64,000 bases of DNA from Mycobacterium asiaticum (GTDB taxonomy: Bacteria > Actinomycetota > Actinomycetes > Mycobacteriales > Mycobacteriaceae). This document shows positions 39,408-47,784 of this stretch, piece after piece (the stretch's first letter is position 1; each line of letters starts with the position of its first letter). Under the pieces are notes generated by a model. That model ran no database searches, was not told the origin of the DNA, and saw only the letters and a program-made list of their open reading frames with translations. The stretch covers positions 124,001 through 188,000 of the forward strand of contig NZ_LZMH01000082.1 of the NCBI RefSeq assembly GCF_001673635.1, given 5' to 3'. Made by a program: the position numbers and the translations under genes.

Positions 39408-40406
39408 ATGCAAACCTTCCACGCGCTGTTGGCGCGGCAAGACGGCGACGTGATCACCACGTCGATCGAGACACTCGAAGAATCCGACCTGCCACCCGGC
39501 GAAGTCACCGTCCGGGTGTTGTATTCGAGCGTCAACTTCAAGGACGCGCTGGCGGTGACGCCCGGCGGCGGCGTGGTACGCAGTTACCCGGTAGTGCCGG
39601 GCATTGACCTGACCGGTGAAGTCGTCGACTCGCGTTCGCCGGACTTCGCCGTCGGAGACGCCGTCGTCGCCCACGGCTACCAGATCGGCACCGGTCAGCA
39701 CGGCGGCTATGCCGAATACGCCCGGCTTCCCGCCGACCAGGTCGTCCCGCTGGGCCCGCTGAGTCCGCGCGAGGCCGCCGCGATCGGGACGGCGGGCTTC
39801 ACGGCGGCCATGAGTGTGCAGGCCCTGATCGACTGGGGGATCAAGCCCGACGCCGGACCGATCGTCGTCACCGGCGCATCCGGCGGTGTCGGCACCGTCA
39901 GTGTCGATCTGCTGGCGACGGCCGGCTACCACGTGGTCGCCTCCAGCGGCAAGCCCGCCGCCGAAGAGCTCTTGAAATCGCTTGGCGCGGCTGAAGTTAT
40001 CGGCAGGCTGCCGGCGGATCCGGATGCCAGGCCGCGGCCGCTGGCCAAGACGCGCTGGGCCGGCGGGGTGGATTGTGTGGGTGGGGCCACCCTGGCCGAC
40101 GTGCTCAGCGCCGTCGACTACCGCGGCGCGGTGGCGGCCAGTGGACTGACCGGTGGCGCGGCGCTGAACACCACCGTGATGCCGTTCATCCTGCGCGGTG
40201 TGGCCCTGTTGGGCATGGATTCGGTGCAGTTGCCGATCGGTCCGCGACGCGAGATCTGGGCGCGGCTGGGAGGGCAGTTGCGGCCCCGCCAGCTGGACGC
40301 GATCACCACCGAAGTCGACGTCAAGGACGTGGTCGGCGTGCTTGACCAGTTGCGTGCCGGGACGTTCACCGGGCGGGCCGTCGTGCGGGTTGCGGGTGGC
40401 TTTTGA
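39408..40406 (+). CDS. MDR oxidoreductase, acrylyl-CoA reductase (YhdH/AcuI) type
   Basis: 332 residues. YhdH/AcuI hallmarks: NFKDALAVTPGGGVVRSYPVVPGIDLTGEVVDS, EYARLPADQVVPL, AAAIGTAGFTAAMSVQAL, the nucleotide-binding VVTGASGGVGTVSVDLLATAGYHVVASSGK, and GMDSVQLP near the end. Zinc-binding residues of classical ADHs are absent. The family reduces acryloyl-CoA or quinone-like enones with NADPH. It is divergent from the aldo/keto reductase (22-base gap) and 20 bases upstream of fadB4, so likely co-transcribed with it. Confidence 0.9.
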   Translation: MQTFHALLARQDGDVITTSIETLEESDLPPGEVTVRVLYSSVNFKDALAVTPGGGVVRSYPVVPGIDLTGEVVDSRSPDFAVGDAVVAHGYQIGTGQHGGYAEYARLPADQVVPLGPLSPREAAAIGTAGFTAAMSVQALIDWGIKPDAGPIVVTGASGGVGTVSVDLLATAGYHVVASSGKPAAEELLKSLGAAEVIGRLPADPDARPRPLAKTRWAGGVDCVGGATLADVLSAVDYRGAVAASGLTGGAALNTTVMPFILRGVALLGMDSVQLPIGPRREIWARLGGQLRPRQLDAITTEVDVKDVVGVLDQLRAGTFTGRAVVRVAGGF

Positions 40407-40426
40407 ACCGGAAGTAGGGTGTCGGG

Positions 40427-41395
40427 ATGCGCGCAGCACGGGTGACTCAGCTGGATGGTCCGGACTCGATCGAGGTGGCCGAAATCGACGAGCCCACCGG
40501 TGACGGTGTGGTTGTCGACGTGCATGCCGCCGGGGTGGCCTTCCCGGACGCGTTGCTGACCCGCGGTCTCTACCAGTACCGACCCGACCCGCCGTTCGTG
40601 CTCGGCGCGGAAATCGCCGGCGTGGTGCGGTCGGCCCCGGACGGGGCGCACGTGCAGCCCGGCGACCGGGTCCTCGGCCTGACCATGCTCACCGGCGGAA
40701 TGGCCGAGGTCGCCGTGCTCGCACCCGACCGGTTGTTCAAGCTGCCGGACAGCGTCAGCTTCGAGGCCGGCGCCGGTGTTCTGTTCAACGACTTGACGGT
40801 GTACTTCGCGCTGGCCGTCCGCGGCCGGTTGCAGCAGGGCGAAACGGTGCTGGTGCACGGCGCGGCCGGCGGCATCGGCACGTCCGCGCTGCGGTTGGCG
40901 CCGGCCTTGGGGGCATCCCGCGTCATCGCCGTGGTCAGCTCCGAGGAAAAGGGCCAGATCGCCACCGCGGCAGGGGCCACCGATGTGGTGCTGGCCGACG
41001 GGTTCAAGGATGCGGTCAAGGAGTTGACCAGTGGGCGGGGCGTCGACATCGTGGTGGACCCGGTTGGGGGCGACCGCTTCACCGATTCGCTGCGCTCCCT
41101 CGCCCCGGCCGGGCGGCTGCTGGTCATCGGCTTCACCGGTGGCGAGATACCGACGGTGAAGGTAAACCGGTTGCTGCTCAACAATATTGACGTGGTCGGT
41201 GTCGGCTGGGGCGCCTGGGCCGGCAGGCATCCCGGTGCGCTCGAGGAGCAATGGGCGGCACTCGAAGAATTGTTCACCTCCGGCAAGTTGTCCCCTCCCG
41301 AGCCGGAGGTCTTCCCGCTGGACGAGGCGGCGGCGGCGGTGGCGTCGCTGGAGAACCGCAGCGCCAAGGGCAAGGTCGTGCTGCGCGTCCGCTGA
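40427..41395 (+). CDS. fadB4: NADPH:quinone-type MDR oxidoreductase FadB4
   Basis: 322 residues, near-identical in layout to M. tuberculosis Rv3141: MRAARVTQLDGPDSIEVAEIDEPTGDGVVVDVHAAGVAFPDALLTRGLYQYRPDPPFVLGAEIAGVV, VLVHGAAGGIGTSALRLAPALGA and GRGVDIVVDPVGGDRFTDSLRSLAPAGRLLVIGFTGGEIPTVKVNRLLLNN. It is a zinc-free MDR. Despite the historical name it is a quinone oxidoreductase or enoyl reductase rather than a FadB multifunctional enzyme. Confidence 0.94.
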   Translation: MRAARVTQLDGPDSIEVAEIDEPTGDGVVVDVHAAGVAFPDALLTRGLYQYRPDPPFVLGAEIAGVVRSAPDGAHVQPGDRVLGLTMLTGGMAEVAVLAPDRLFKLPDSVSFEAGAGVLFNDLTVYFALAVRGRLQQGETVLVHGAAGGIGTSALRLAPALGASRVIAVVSSEEKGQIATAAGATDVVLADGFKDAVKELTSGRGVDIVVDPVGGDRFTDSLRSLAPAGRLLVIGFTGGEIPTVKVNRLLLNNIDVVGVGWGAWAGRHPGALEEQWAALEELFTSGKLSPPEPEVFPLDEAAAAVASLENRSAKGKVVLRVR

Positions 41396-41426
41396 CTCCG
41401 GACTCGCGCCAACGGCCTTGTGCCCG

Positions 41427-41456
41427 ACTAAAAGAAAAAGTAATGTCACTTTTAGT
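41427..41456. promoter_or_regulatory. AT-rich nested inverted repeat before the catabolic cluster
   Basis: Outer arms ACTAAAAG (41427-41434) and CTTTTAGT (41449-41456). Inner arms AAAAGT (41436-41441) and ACTTTT (41448-41453) around AATGTC. It lies 29 bases before the dioxygenase-like start and is strikingly AT-rich for this genome. It is a candidate operator for the cluster's own TetR regulator, or a hairpin terminating fadB4. Confidence 0.5.
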
Positions 41457-41485
41457 TTTATAACGGCGAACCCCCGGAGTCAGTC

Positions 41486-42592
41486 ATGGAATCCTTCATC
41501 CACCTGCGCAAAGGCCGGACTCCGCGGCGTGTCCACGCCGACCTGGACGGCCTCAAAGACGACGAACTTGGGCGCGGTGGCTTTACCGGGCGCACGGCCA
41601 ACCTCTACCGCCGCCACGATCCCACCGCCTTCCGCGCGGTCGGTCCGCTGCGCCCGGTCGACGTCCTGGCCGACCAGCTCAAGCCCAGCGACGCCACCGA
41701 TGCGGCCGGCGGCCCGCTGCTGATGTTCAGCAACGCCGACTGCCGGGTGTTGCTGAGCCGCCGGCACGAGGAGATGCCGTTCTACACCCGGCACATCGAC
41801 GGGGACCTGCTCTGTTTCGTCCACCAGGGCGCCGGCCTACTGCAGACCGAGTTCGGGCCGCTTCGCTACCGCAACGGCGACTGGATCTACCTCCCCAAAG
41901 CCTGCACGTGGCGCCAGCTACCCGAGAGTGAGACGACGCTGCTGATGATCGAGGCGACCGACGAGTTCCGGGTGCCCCCGCCGGGCGCCCTGGGCCGGCA
42001 TTTCCCTTTCGACCCCGCGCAGGCCACCATCCCCGAACCCGTCCCCATCGAGGACGACGGACGCGACGAGTACGAGGTGCGGCTCATCCACCGGGATGTC
42101 CAGGGTGACGGGTCGACAACGCTGTACTACCAACACAATCCGATCGATGTCGAAGGCTGGCGCGGCGACAACTTCGCCTTCACCTTCAACATCGACGACT
42201 ACAACGTCGTCACCTCCGACAGCGTGCACCTGCCGCCGACGGTGCACATGTTCATGCAGGCGACCGGTGTCTACGTGATGAACTTCCTGCCGAAGCCCGC
42301 CGAAGGGGTGGCCGGCACCGAGCGAACACCGTGGTATCACCGCAACGTCGACTACGACGAAATCGCGTTCTTCCACGGCGGTTCGCTGTATGGCATCCCG
42401 ATGCCGCCGGGCCTGATCTCCCATGCACCGCAGGGCGTTCACCACGGCGCGCCGGAGAAGGCACGCGAACGGGCACGCCGCAAGTTCGACGACTATCAGC
42501 GGGTGGACTGGCAGGTCATCGCGATCGACACCCGCCGCCGCCTGACACCATCACCCGAAGTACTGGCACACGACCTGGGACAGCACCAATGA
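41486..42592 (+). CDS. Homogentisate 1,2-dioxygenase-like cupin
   Basis: 368 residues; human and Pseudomonas enzymes are ~430-445, so this is a shorter relative. The cupin core includes GLLQTEFGPLRYRNGDWIYLPKACTWR. The C-terminal iron site appears intact: TPWYHRNVDYDEIAFFHGG (His and Glu) and ISHAPQGVHHGAP (His), matching the H-E-H facial triad. It would open an aromatic ring ortho to a side chain with O2 and Fe(II). No maleylacetoacetate isomerase or fumarylacetoacetase follows, so the substrate may not be homogentisate. First gene of a run of overlapping genes; GGAG precedes the ATG. Confidence 0.82.
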   Translation: MESFIHLRKGRTPRRVHADLDGLKDDELGRGGFTGRTANLYRRHDPTAFRAVGPLRPVDVLADQLKPSDATDAAGGPLLMFSNADCRVLLSRRHEEMPFYTRHIDGDLLCFVHQGAGLLQTEFGPLRYRNGDWIYLPKACTWRQLPESETTLLMIEATDEFRVPPPGALGRHFPFDPAQATIPEPVPIEDDGRDEYEVRLIHRDVQGDGSTTLYYQHNPIDVEGWRGDNFAFTFNIDDYNVVTSDSVHLPPTVHMFMQATGVYVMNFLPKPAEGVAGTERTPWYHRNVDYDEIAFFHGGSLYGIPMPPGLISHAPQGVHHGAPEKARERARRKFDDYQRVDWQVIAIDTRRRLTPSPEVLAHDLGQHQ

Positions 42593-43776
42593 AGCAAGCC
42601 GTCAAACACGACTACGACCGCATCCCGTATCTCGTTGCGTTCCAGAACGATTCCGGTGTGCGCGATGTGTACGGCGGGCTCGCCGAGATCACCGTGCTGG
42701 AAAGCTACCTGCTCAAGCCCAAGGACCACCCGTCGGACACCGTGCTGGTGTTCATGCATCCCATCGGCGGCGGTGCGTACCTGCCGATGATCAATGCGCT
42801 GGCCCGGGCCGGCCACCACGTCATCTACTGCAACAGCCGATTCCGCGGCACCGACTCGACCCTGCTGATGGAAAAGGTGGTTGAAGACCTCGGCGAGTGC
42901 ATCAAGGACGCCAAGAACAGACTCGGCTACCGCAAGGTGGTATTGGCCGGATGGAGCGGTGGCGGTTCGCTGTCAGTGTTCTACCAACAGCAGGCCCAGC
43001 ACGCCACCGTGACTTCCAGCCCGTCCGGCGACGGCCCCGACCTGACGGAGCTGGACCTGCCGGCGGCGGACGGCATCGTGTTGCTGGCGGCGCACATCAG
43101 CCGGCACGGCACCCTGACCGAGTGGCTGGACGCGTCGATCCTGGATGAGGCCGACCCGACCAAGCGCGATCCCGAACTGGACCTCTACAACCCGGACAAC
43201 CCCAATCAGCCGCCCTACAGCCAGGAGTTTCTGGAGCGCTACCGGCAGGCACAGATCGACCGCAACCGCCGCATAACGGCTTGGGTGCGCGACAAGCTGG
43301 CCGAGCTGAAGGCGGCGGGCCGGCCCGACGACGAGTTCTGTTTCGTCGTGCACGGCACCATGGCCGACCCCCGCTGGCTGGATCCCACGGTCGACCCCAA
43401 CGAGCGCACGCCCGGCACCTGCTATCTGGGTGACCCGCAGGTGGTGAACATGAGCCCGGTCGGCCTGGCGCGCTACTCGACACTGCGCGGCTGGTTATCG
43501 CAGTGGAGTTACGACGACGCCCGGGGCGACGGCGTGGCATGCGGGAAGGACCTTGCCATCCCCGCGCTGGTGATCGGTAATCTGGGCGATGACGCTTGCA
43601 CACCCAGCCACACCCGACGGCTCTTCGAGGCGATTGGGCACCCCGACAAGGAGATGCACGAAATACCCGGCGCCACACATTATTACGCGGGACCTGACCA
43701 GCGCGACAAGCTGCGCCAGGCTGTCGACATCGTCACCGACTGGCTGATCAGGCACGACTTCGCGAGTGCCGGGTGA
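42589..43776 (+). CDS. Alpha/beta hydrolase
   Basis: 395 residues, ATGA overlap with the preceding gene. The nucleophile elbow is VVLAGWSGGGSLSVFY (G-W-S-G-G). The catalytic acid is likely in IPALVIGNLGDDACTP, and the His is in EIPGATHYYAG. An insertion of ~130 residues (about 150-280) forms a lid domain with several Asn/Pro-rich turns (DLYNPDNPNQPPYS). No signal peptide is seen. Position after a ring-cleavage enzyme suggests hydrolysis of a ring-fission product or a thioester; this is inference only. Confidence 0.85.
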   Translation: MKQAVKHDYDRIPYLVAFQNDSGVRDVYGGLAEITVLESYLLKPKDHPSDTVLVFMHPIGGGAYLPMINALARAGHHVIYCNSRFRGTDSTLLMEKVVEDLGECIKDAKNRLGYRKVVLAGWSGGGSLSVFYQQQAQHATVTSSPSGDGPDLTELDLPAADGIVLLAAHISRHGTLTEWLDASILDEADPTKRDPELDLYNPDNPNQPPYSQEFLERYRQAQIDRNRRITAWVRDKLAELKAAGRPDDEFCFVVHGTMADPRWLDPTVDPNERTPGTCYLGDPQVVNMSPVGLARYSTLRGWLSQWSYDDARGDGVACGKDLAIPALVIGNLGDDACTPSHTRRLFEAIGHPDKEMHEIPGATHYYAGPDQRDKLRQAVDIVTDWLIRHDFASAG

Positions 43777-45023
43777 CCACCGCCGGCGACGATGCAGAAC
43801 GCAGTGATGCTGAGAAGCGGCGCATTGTTGGAGCCCTGGACGGTATCAGGGTGCTGGAACTGGGCACCCTGATCGCCGGACCGTTCGTGGGTCGCCTGCT
43901 CGGCGACATGGGCGCCGACGTCATCAAGGTGGAACCACCCGGCGCCCCGGACCCGCTGCGCACCTGGGGACAGGCCGAACTCGACGGGCATCGGATCTTC
44001 TGGACCGTGCATGCCCGCAACAAGCGGGGCATCACGCTGGACCTGCGCAAGCCGCAGGGGCGCGAGCTGTTTCTCGATCTGGTCGAGAAGTCCGACATCG
44101 TGGTGGAGAACTTCCGTCCCGGGACGCTGGAGAAGTGGAACCTGGGCTACGACGTTCTCAGCGAACGCAATTCGGGCATCATCCTGGTTCGGGTCTCGGG
44201 CTACGGCCAAACCGGACCGGATGCGCACAAGGCCGGCTACGCCTCGGTGGCCGAGGCCGCGAGCGGGTTGCGGCACCTCAACGGTTTCCCGGGTGGGCCG
44301 CCGCCGCGGCTGGCGCTGTCGCTGGGCGACACGCTGGCCGGAATGTTCGGCGCGCAGGGCGCGCTTGCCGCGTTGTACCGCCGCAGCGTGACCGGACACG
44401 GGCAGGTGGTCGATGTCGCTCTCACCGAATCATGTTTAGCGGTACAGGAATCCACCATTCCGGACTATGACGTCGGCGGTGTGGTGCGCGGGCCGTCCGG
44501 CACCCGGCTGGAGGGCATCGCGCCGTCGAACATCTACCGCAGCGCCGACGGTTCCTGGGTGGTGATCGCGGCCAACCAGGACACCGTGTTCGCCCGGCTG
44601 TGCAAAGCCATGGGGCAGCCGGAACTGGTCACCGACGACCGGTTCGCCACGCACGGCGCACGGGGCCGCAACCAGGACGAGCTGGATCAGATCATCGGCG
44701 CCTGGTCGGCCCAGCGCCAGCCCGCCGAGATCATCGAAACCCTCTCCGCCGCGGGCGTTATCGCCGGACCGATCAACACCGTCGCCGAAGTCGTCAACGA
44801 CCCGCAACTGCGCGCCCGCGGCATGCTGGTGCCGCACTACGACGAGCGAGTCGAGCGGGAGGTGCTGGGACCGGGCATCGTGCCGGTGCTCTCCGAATCC
44901 CCCGGCACCGTCCGCTACGCCGGCCCGGCGCGTCCGGGTCAGCACAACGAGGACGTTTACACCGGGCTGTTGGGCAAGACCGCCGACGAGGTCGCCCGGT
45001 TGGTCGCCGAGGAGGTGCTATGA
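43773..45023 (+). CDS. CaiB/BaiF (class III) CoA transferase
   Basis: 416 residues from GTG 43773 (GTGA overlap). Family III signatures: LDGIRVLELGTLIAGPFVGRLLGDMGADVIKVEPP, KRGITLDLRKPQGRELFLDLVEKSDIVVENFRPGTLEKWNLGYD, GYGQTGPDAHKAGYASVAEAASGL, and the catalytic Asp in LALSLGDTLAGMFGAQGALAAL. It moves CoA between carboxylic acids, probably activating the acid processed by the HMG-CoA-lyase-like enzyme that follows with a 4-base overlap. Confidence 0.92.
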   Translation: MTTAGDDAERSDAEKRRIVGALDGIRVLELGTLIAGPFVGRLLGDMGADVIKVEPPGAPDPLRTWGQAELDGHRIFWTVHARNKRGITLDLRKPQGRELFLDLVEKSDIVVENFRPGTLEKWNLGYDVLSERNSGIILVRVSGYGQTGPDAHKAGYASVAEAASGLRHLNGFPGGPPPRLALSLGDTLAGMFGAQGALAALYRRSVTGHGQVVDVALTESCLAVQESTIPDYDVGGVVRGPSGTRLEGIAPSNIYRSADGSWVVIAANQDTVFARLCKAMGQPELVTDDRFATHGARGRNQDELDQIIGAWSAQRQPAEIIETLSAAGVIAGPINTVAEVVNDPQLRARGMLVPHYDERVEREVLGPGIVPVLSESPGTVRYAGPARPGQHNEDVYTGLLGKTADEVARLVAEEVL

Positions 45024-45916
45024 GCACGCACGTCGATATCCGTGAGGTGGCGCTGCGCGACGGCTTGCAGATCGAGACGCCAATACCGTTGGCCGCGAAG
45101 CTGGAAATGCTGACCGCCATAGCGGCCACGGGCGTGCGTGAAGTGGAGGCCACCGCGTTCGTGTCGCCGTCCAAGGTGCCGTCGATGGCCGACGCCGCCG
45201 AGCTGGCGGCCGAACTGCACAACTTTCCCGGCATCGCGTTCTCCGCGCTGGTGGCCAGCCCTAACGGGGCCAAAAGGGCCATCGCCGCGGGACTGCGGTC
45301 GATCGAATACGTGGTGGCGGCCGATGACACCTTCAGCCAGAAGAACGTCGGGCGCACCAGCGCCGAAGCGACCTCACAAATCGGCGAGATCGTCGCGATC
45401 GCGCATGACAGTGCCGTTCCCGTCGAGGTCATCGTCGCCACGGCCTGGGACTCCCCGTTCGAGGGACCGACGCCTCCTGCGCGCGTACTCGACATCGCAG
45501 CGTCGGCCCGCGACCAGGGGGTGGACCGGTTCTCCATCGCCGACACGATCGGTACCGCCACCCCGGGCCGGGTGAGTTCGCTGATCGCCCAATTGCGTCC
45601 GGTCATCGGCGAGCTGCCGCTGGGCGGCCACTTCCACAACACGCGCGGGTCCGGACTGGCCTGCGCCTATGCGGCGGTGCTGGCGGGGGTCACCCGGTTG
45701 GACGCCTCGGTCGGCGGGCTCGGCGGCTGCCCCTTCGCGCCGGGCGCCACCGGCAACATCGCGACCGAGGACCTGGTGTACCTCTTGACCGACAGCGGGT
45801 TCGACGTCGACGTGGACTTGCCGGCGGCGATCGCCGCGGCGCGGGTCGCGAGGGACGCCGTAGGGCATGACTTGCCGAGTGCGCTGCTGCGCGCCGGCGA
45901 CCGGATCCGAACCTGA
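45020..45916 (+). CDS. Hydroxymethylglutaryl-CoA lyase
   Basis: 298 residues. TIM-barrel HMGL-like domain: DIREVALRDGLQIETPIPLAAKLEML with the metal/catalytic RDGLQ, EATAFVSPSKVPSMADAAEL, FSALVASPNGAKRAIAAG, ADTIGTATPGRV, GHFHNTRGSGLACAYAAVLAG (HxH metal ligands) and the active-site Cys loop GLGGCPFAPGATGNIATEDLVYLL. It cleaves HMG-CoA to acetoacetate and acetyl-CoA, as at the end of leucine or isoprenoid-acid breakdown. A close homologue acting on another 3-hydroxy-3-methyl or 3-hydroxyacyl-CoA is possible. Confidence 0.92.
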   Translation: MSTHVDIREVALRDGLQIETPIPLAAKLEMLTAIAATGVREVEATAFVSPSKVPSMADAAELAAELHNFPGIAFSALVASPNGAKRAIAAGLRSIEYVVAADDTFSQKNVGRTSAEATSQIGEIVAIAHDSAVPVEVIVATAWDSPFEGPTPPARVLDIAASARDQGVDRFSIADTIGTATPGRVSSLIAQLRPVIGELPLGGHFHNTRGSGLACAYAAVLAGVTRLDASVGGLGGCPFAPGATGNIATEDLVYLLTDSGFDVDVDLPAAIAAARVARDAVGHDLPSALLRAGDRIRT

Positions 45917-46527
45917 TGCCCGCCGAACTGGTCAGCGCCAAAGGCCGCCAGACCCGCCAGGCCATCGAGCTGGCCGCGCGAAAACTGTTTGCGGAGCGTG
46001 GCTTTCACGGGACCACGCTGGCCGACATCACCTCGGCAGCCGGCAAGTCCTCGGCGGTGTTCTACCGCTACTTCACCGACAAGGAGGACCTGCTGGCCGC
46101 CCTGGCGGAGTCATTCCTGCATGAGGTCGTCGAACCGTCCGGACTCAGTGTGCACCTGCCCGACTCCCCCGCCGACGACGCGTTCTTCGTCTCCGTGGTC
46201 ACCGGCTACTGGGGCATGTTCAAGCAGAACATCGGCATCATGATCGCGGTGGCCCAACTGGCCGCCACCCAGGAACGCTTCGCCGCCGTCCAGAACGAAT
46301 TCCGCCGCTTCGGCATGAACATCGTGGCCGCCTCCGTCCGCCGGGCCCAGGAGCAGGGCCACGGAACCGACCTCAACCCGGAGCACACCGCCGCCGCCAT
46401 CTCGCTGCTGTTCGAGAATTTCACCACCGTGTTCGTCGGCAGGCCGAGCCTCGGCGTGACGATGACCGACGAGGACGCCATTGCCGTACTGTCGAAAATC
46501 TGGCAGAAGACTCTGTACGGCGCTTGA
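45916..46527 (+). CDS. TetR-family transcriptional regulator
   Basis: 203 residues, start overlapping the lyase stop by one base (TGATG). N-terminal TetR helix-turn-helix: RQAIELAARKLFAERGFHGTTLADITSAAGKSSAVFYRYFTDKEDLLAALAE. The ligand-binding part is helical (~75-195). Being inside the operon it probably controls it, with an acyl-CoA or free-acid ligand. The AT-rich repeat at 41427 and the region before 46546 are the candidate sites. Confidence 0.93.
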   Translation: MPAELVSAKGRQTRQAIELAARKLFAERGFHGTTLADITSAAGKSSAVFYRYFTDKEDLLAALAESFLHEVVEPSGLSVHLPDSPADDAFFVSVVTGYWGMFKQNIGIMIAVAQLAATQERFAAVQNEFRRFGMNIVAASVRRAQEQGHGTDLNPEHTAAAISLLFENFTTVFVGRPSLGVTMTDEDAIAVLSKIWQKTLYGA

Positions 46528-46545
46528 CAATTAGGAGCGATCAAC

Positions 46546-47784
46546 GTGGATTTCAGCCTCCCCGAACACCTTCCGGGTCTACTCGCCGAGATTGACGAGT
46601 TCATCGAACAAGAGATCGAACCACTCGAACGCGAGAACATCCAGTACTTCGACCACCGACGGGAGAACGCCCGCACCGACTGGGATAACGGCGGCATCCC
46701 GCGGCGGGAGTGGGAAGACCTGCTCGGTGAGATGCGCAGGCGCGCCGATAAGGCGGGCTGGTTGCGGTACGGGCTGCCGGCCGAGTTCGGCGGCCGCGAC
46801 GGCAGCAATATCGACATGGCCGTCATCCGGGAACATCTGGCGCACAAGGGACTCGGGTTGCATAACGACCTGCAGGACGAGTCGTCGATCGTCGGCAACT
46901 TCCCCCAAGTCATCATGATGGACCGGTTCGGCACCGAGACCCAGAAGCAGGAATGGACCGAGGCGCTGATCACCGGCGAGCGGTCGATGGCGTTCGGGCT
47001 GACCGAACCCAACCACGGGTCGGACGCCACCTGGCTGGAGACGACCGCGGTCCGTGACGGTGACGGGTGGGTGATCAACGGCGCCAAACGATTCAACACC
47101 GGCGTCCACCGGGCCACCCACGACCTGGTGTTCGCCCGCACGTCGGGTGAGCCTGGGCAGGCACGCGGCATCACGGCGTTCCTCGTGCCGACCGACGCAC
47201 CCGGCTTCACCGTGCCGTACTACTGGTGGACGTTCAACATGCCGACCGACCACGGCGAGGTGGAACTGAAGGATGTGCGGGTGCCCGACGACGCGGTGCT
47301 CGGCGAACTCGACCGCGGTTTGGAGGTCGGCCAAACCTTCCTGCACGAGAACAGGATTCGCCAGGCGGCCAGCAGCCTGGGTGCCGCGCAGTACTGCATC
47401 GACCGTGCCGTGGCCTATGCCGGCGAGCGCGTGGTGTTCGGCAAGCCGCTGGCGGTGAACCAGGCGGTGCAGTGGCCGCTGGTGGAATTGCAGACCGAGG
47501 CGCAGATGGTGCGGCTGCTGGTGTACTACGCCGCCACCCAGTTGGACGCCAACCACCACATGGAAGTCTCCGACAAGGTCTCGATGGCCAACTACCGGGC
47601 CAACCGGCTGGTGTGCGATGCCGCCGACCGGGCGATGCAGGTGCTCGGCGGCATCGGTTACAGCCGTCATGAACAGCTCGAGCACATCTACCGGCACCAC
47701 CGCCGCTACCGGATCACCGAGGGCGCGGAGGAGATTCAGATCCGCCGAGTTGCCCAGCGACTCTTCAAGTTCGGCAAGAGATGA
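46546..47784 (+). CDS. Acyl-CoA dehydrogenase (ACAD10/11- or LvaC-like)
   Basis: 412 residues from GTG 46546 with TTAGGAG upstream. Core: RKADKAGW-type helices, SMAFGLTEPNHGSDATWLETTAVRDGDGWVINGAKRFNTGVHRATHDLVFARTSG (flavin domain) and the C-terminal DAADRAMQVLGGIGYSRHEQLEHIYRHHRRYRITEGAEEIQIRRVAQRLF. It overlaps the kinase-like gene by ATGA. ACAD, APH kinase and a small partner are linked in the bacterial levulinate pathway (LvaC, LvaA, LvaB) and fused in animal ACAD10/11. A role on a phosphorylated 4-hydroxyacyl-CoA is therefore likely; a plain ACAD role is the alternative. Confidence 0.9.
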   Translation: MDFSLPEHLPGLLAEIDEFIEQEIEPLERENIQYFDHRRENARTDWDNGGIPRREWEDLLGEMRRRADKAGWLRYGLPAEFGGRDGSNIDMAVIREHLAHKGLGLHNDLQDESSIVGNFPQVIMMDRFGTETQKQEWTEALITGERSMAFGLTEPNHGSDATWLETTAVRDGDGWVINGAKRFNTGVHRATHDLVFARTSGEPGQARGITAFLVPTDAPGFTVPYYWWTFNMPTDHGEVELKDVRVPDDAVLGELDRGLEVGQTFLHENRIRQAASSLGAAQYCIDRAVAYAGERVVFGKPLAVNQAVQWPLVELQTEAQMVRLLVYYAATQLDANHHMEVSDKVSMANYRANRLVCDAADRAMQVLGGIGYSRHEQLEHIYRHHRRYRITEGAEEIQIRRVAQRLFKFGKR

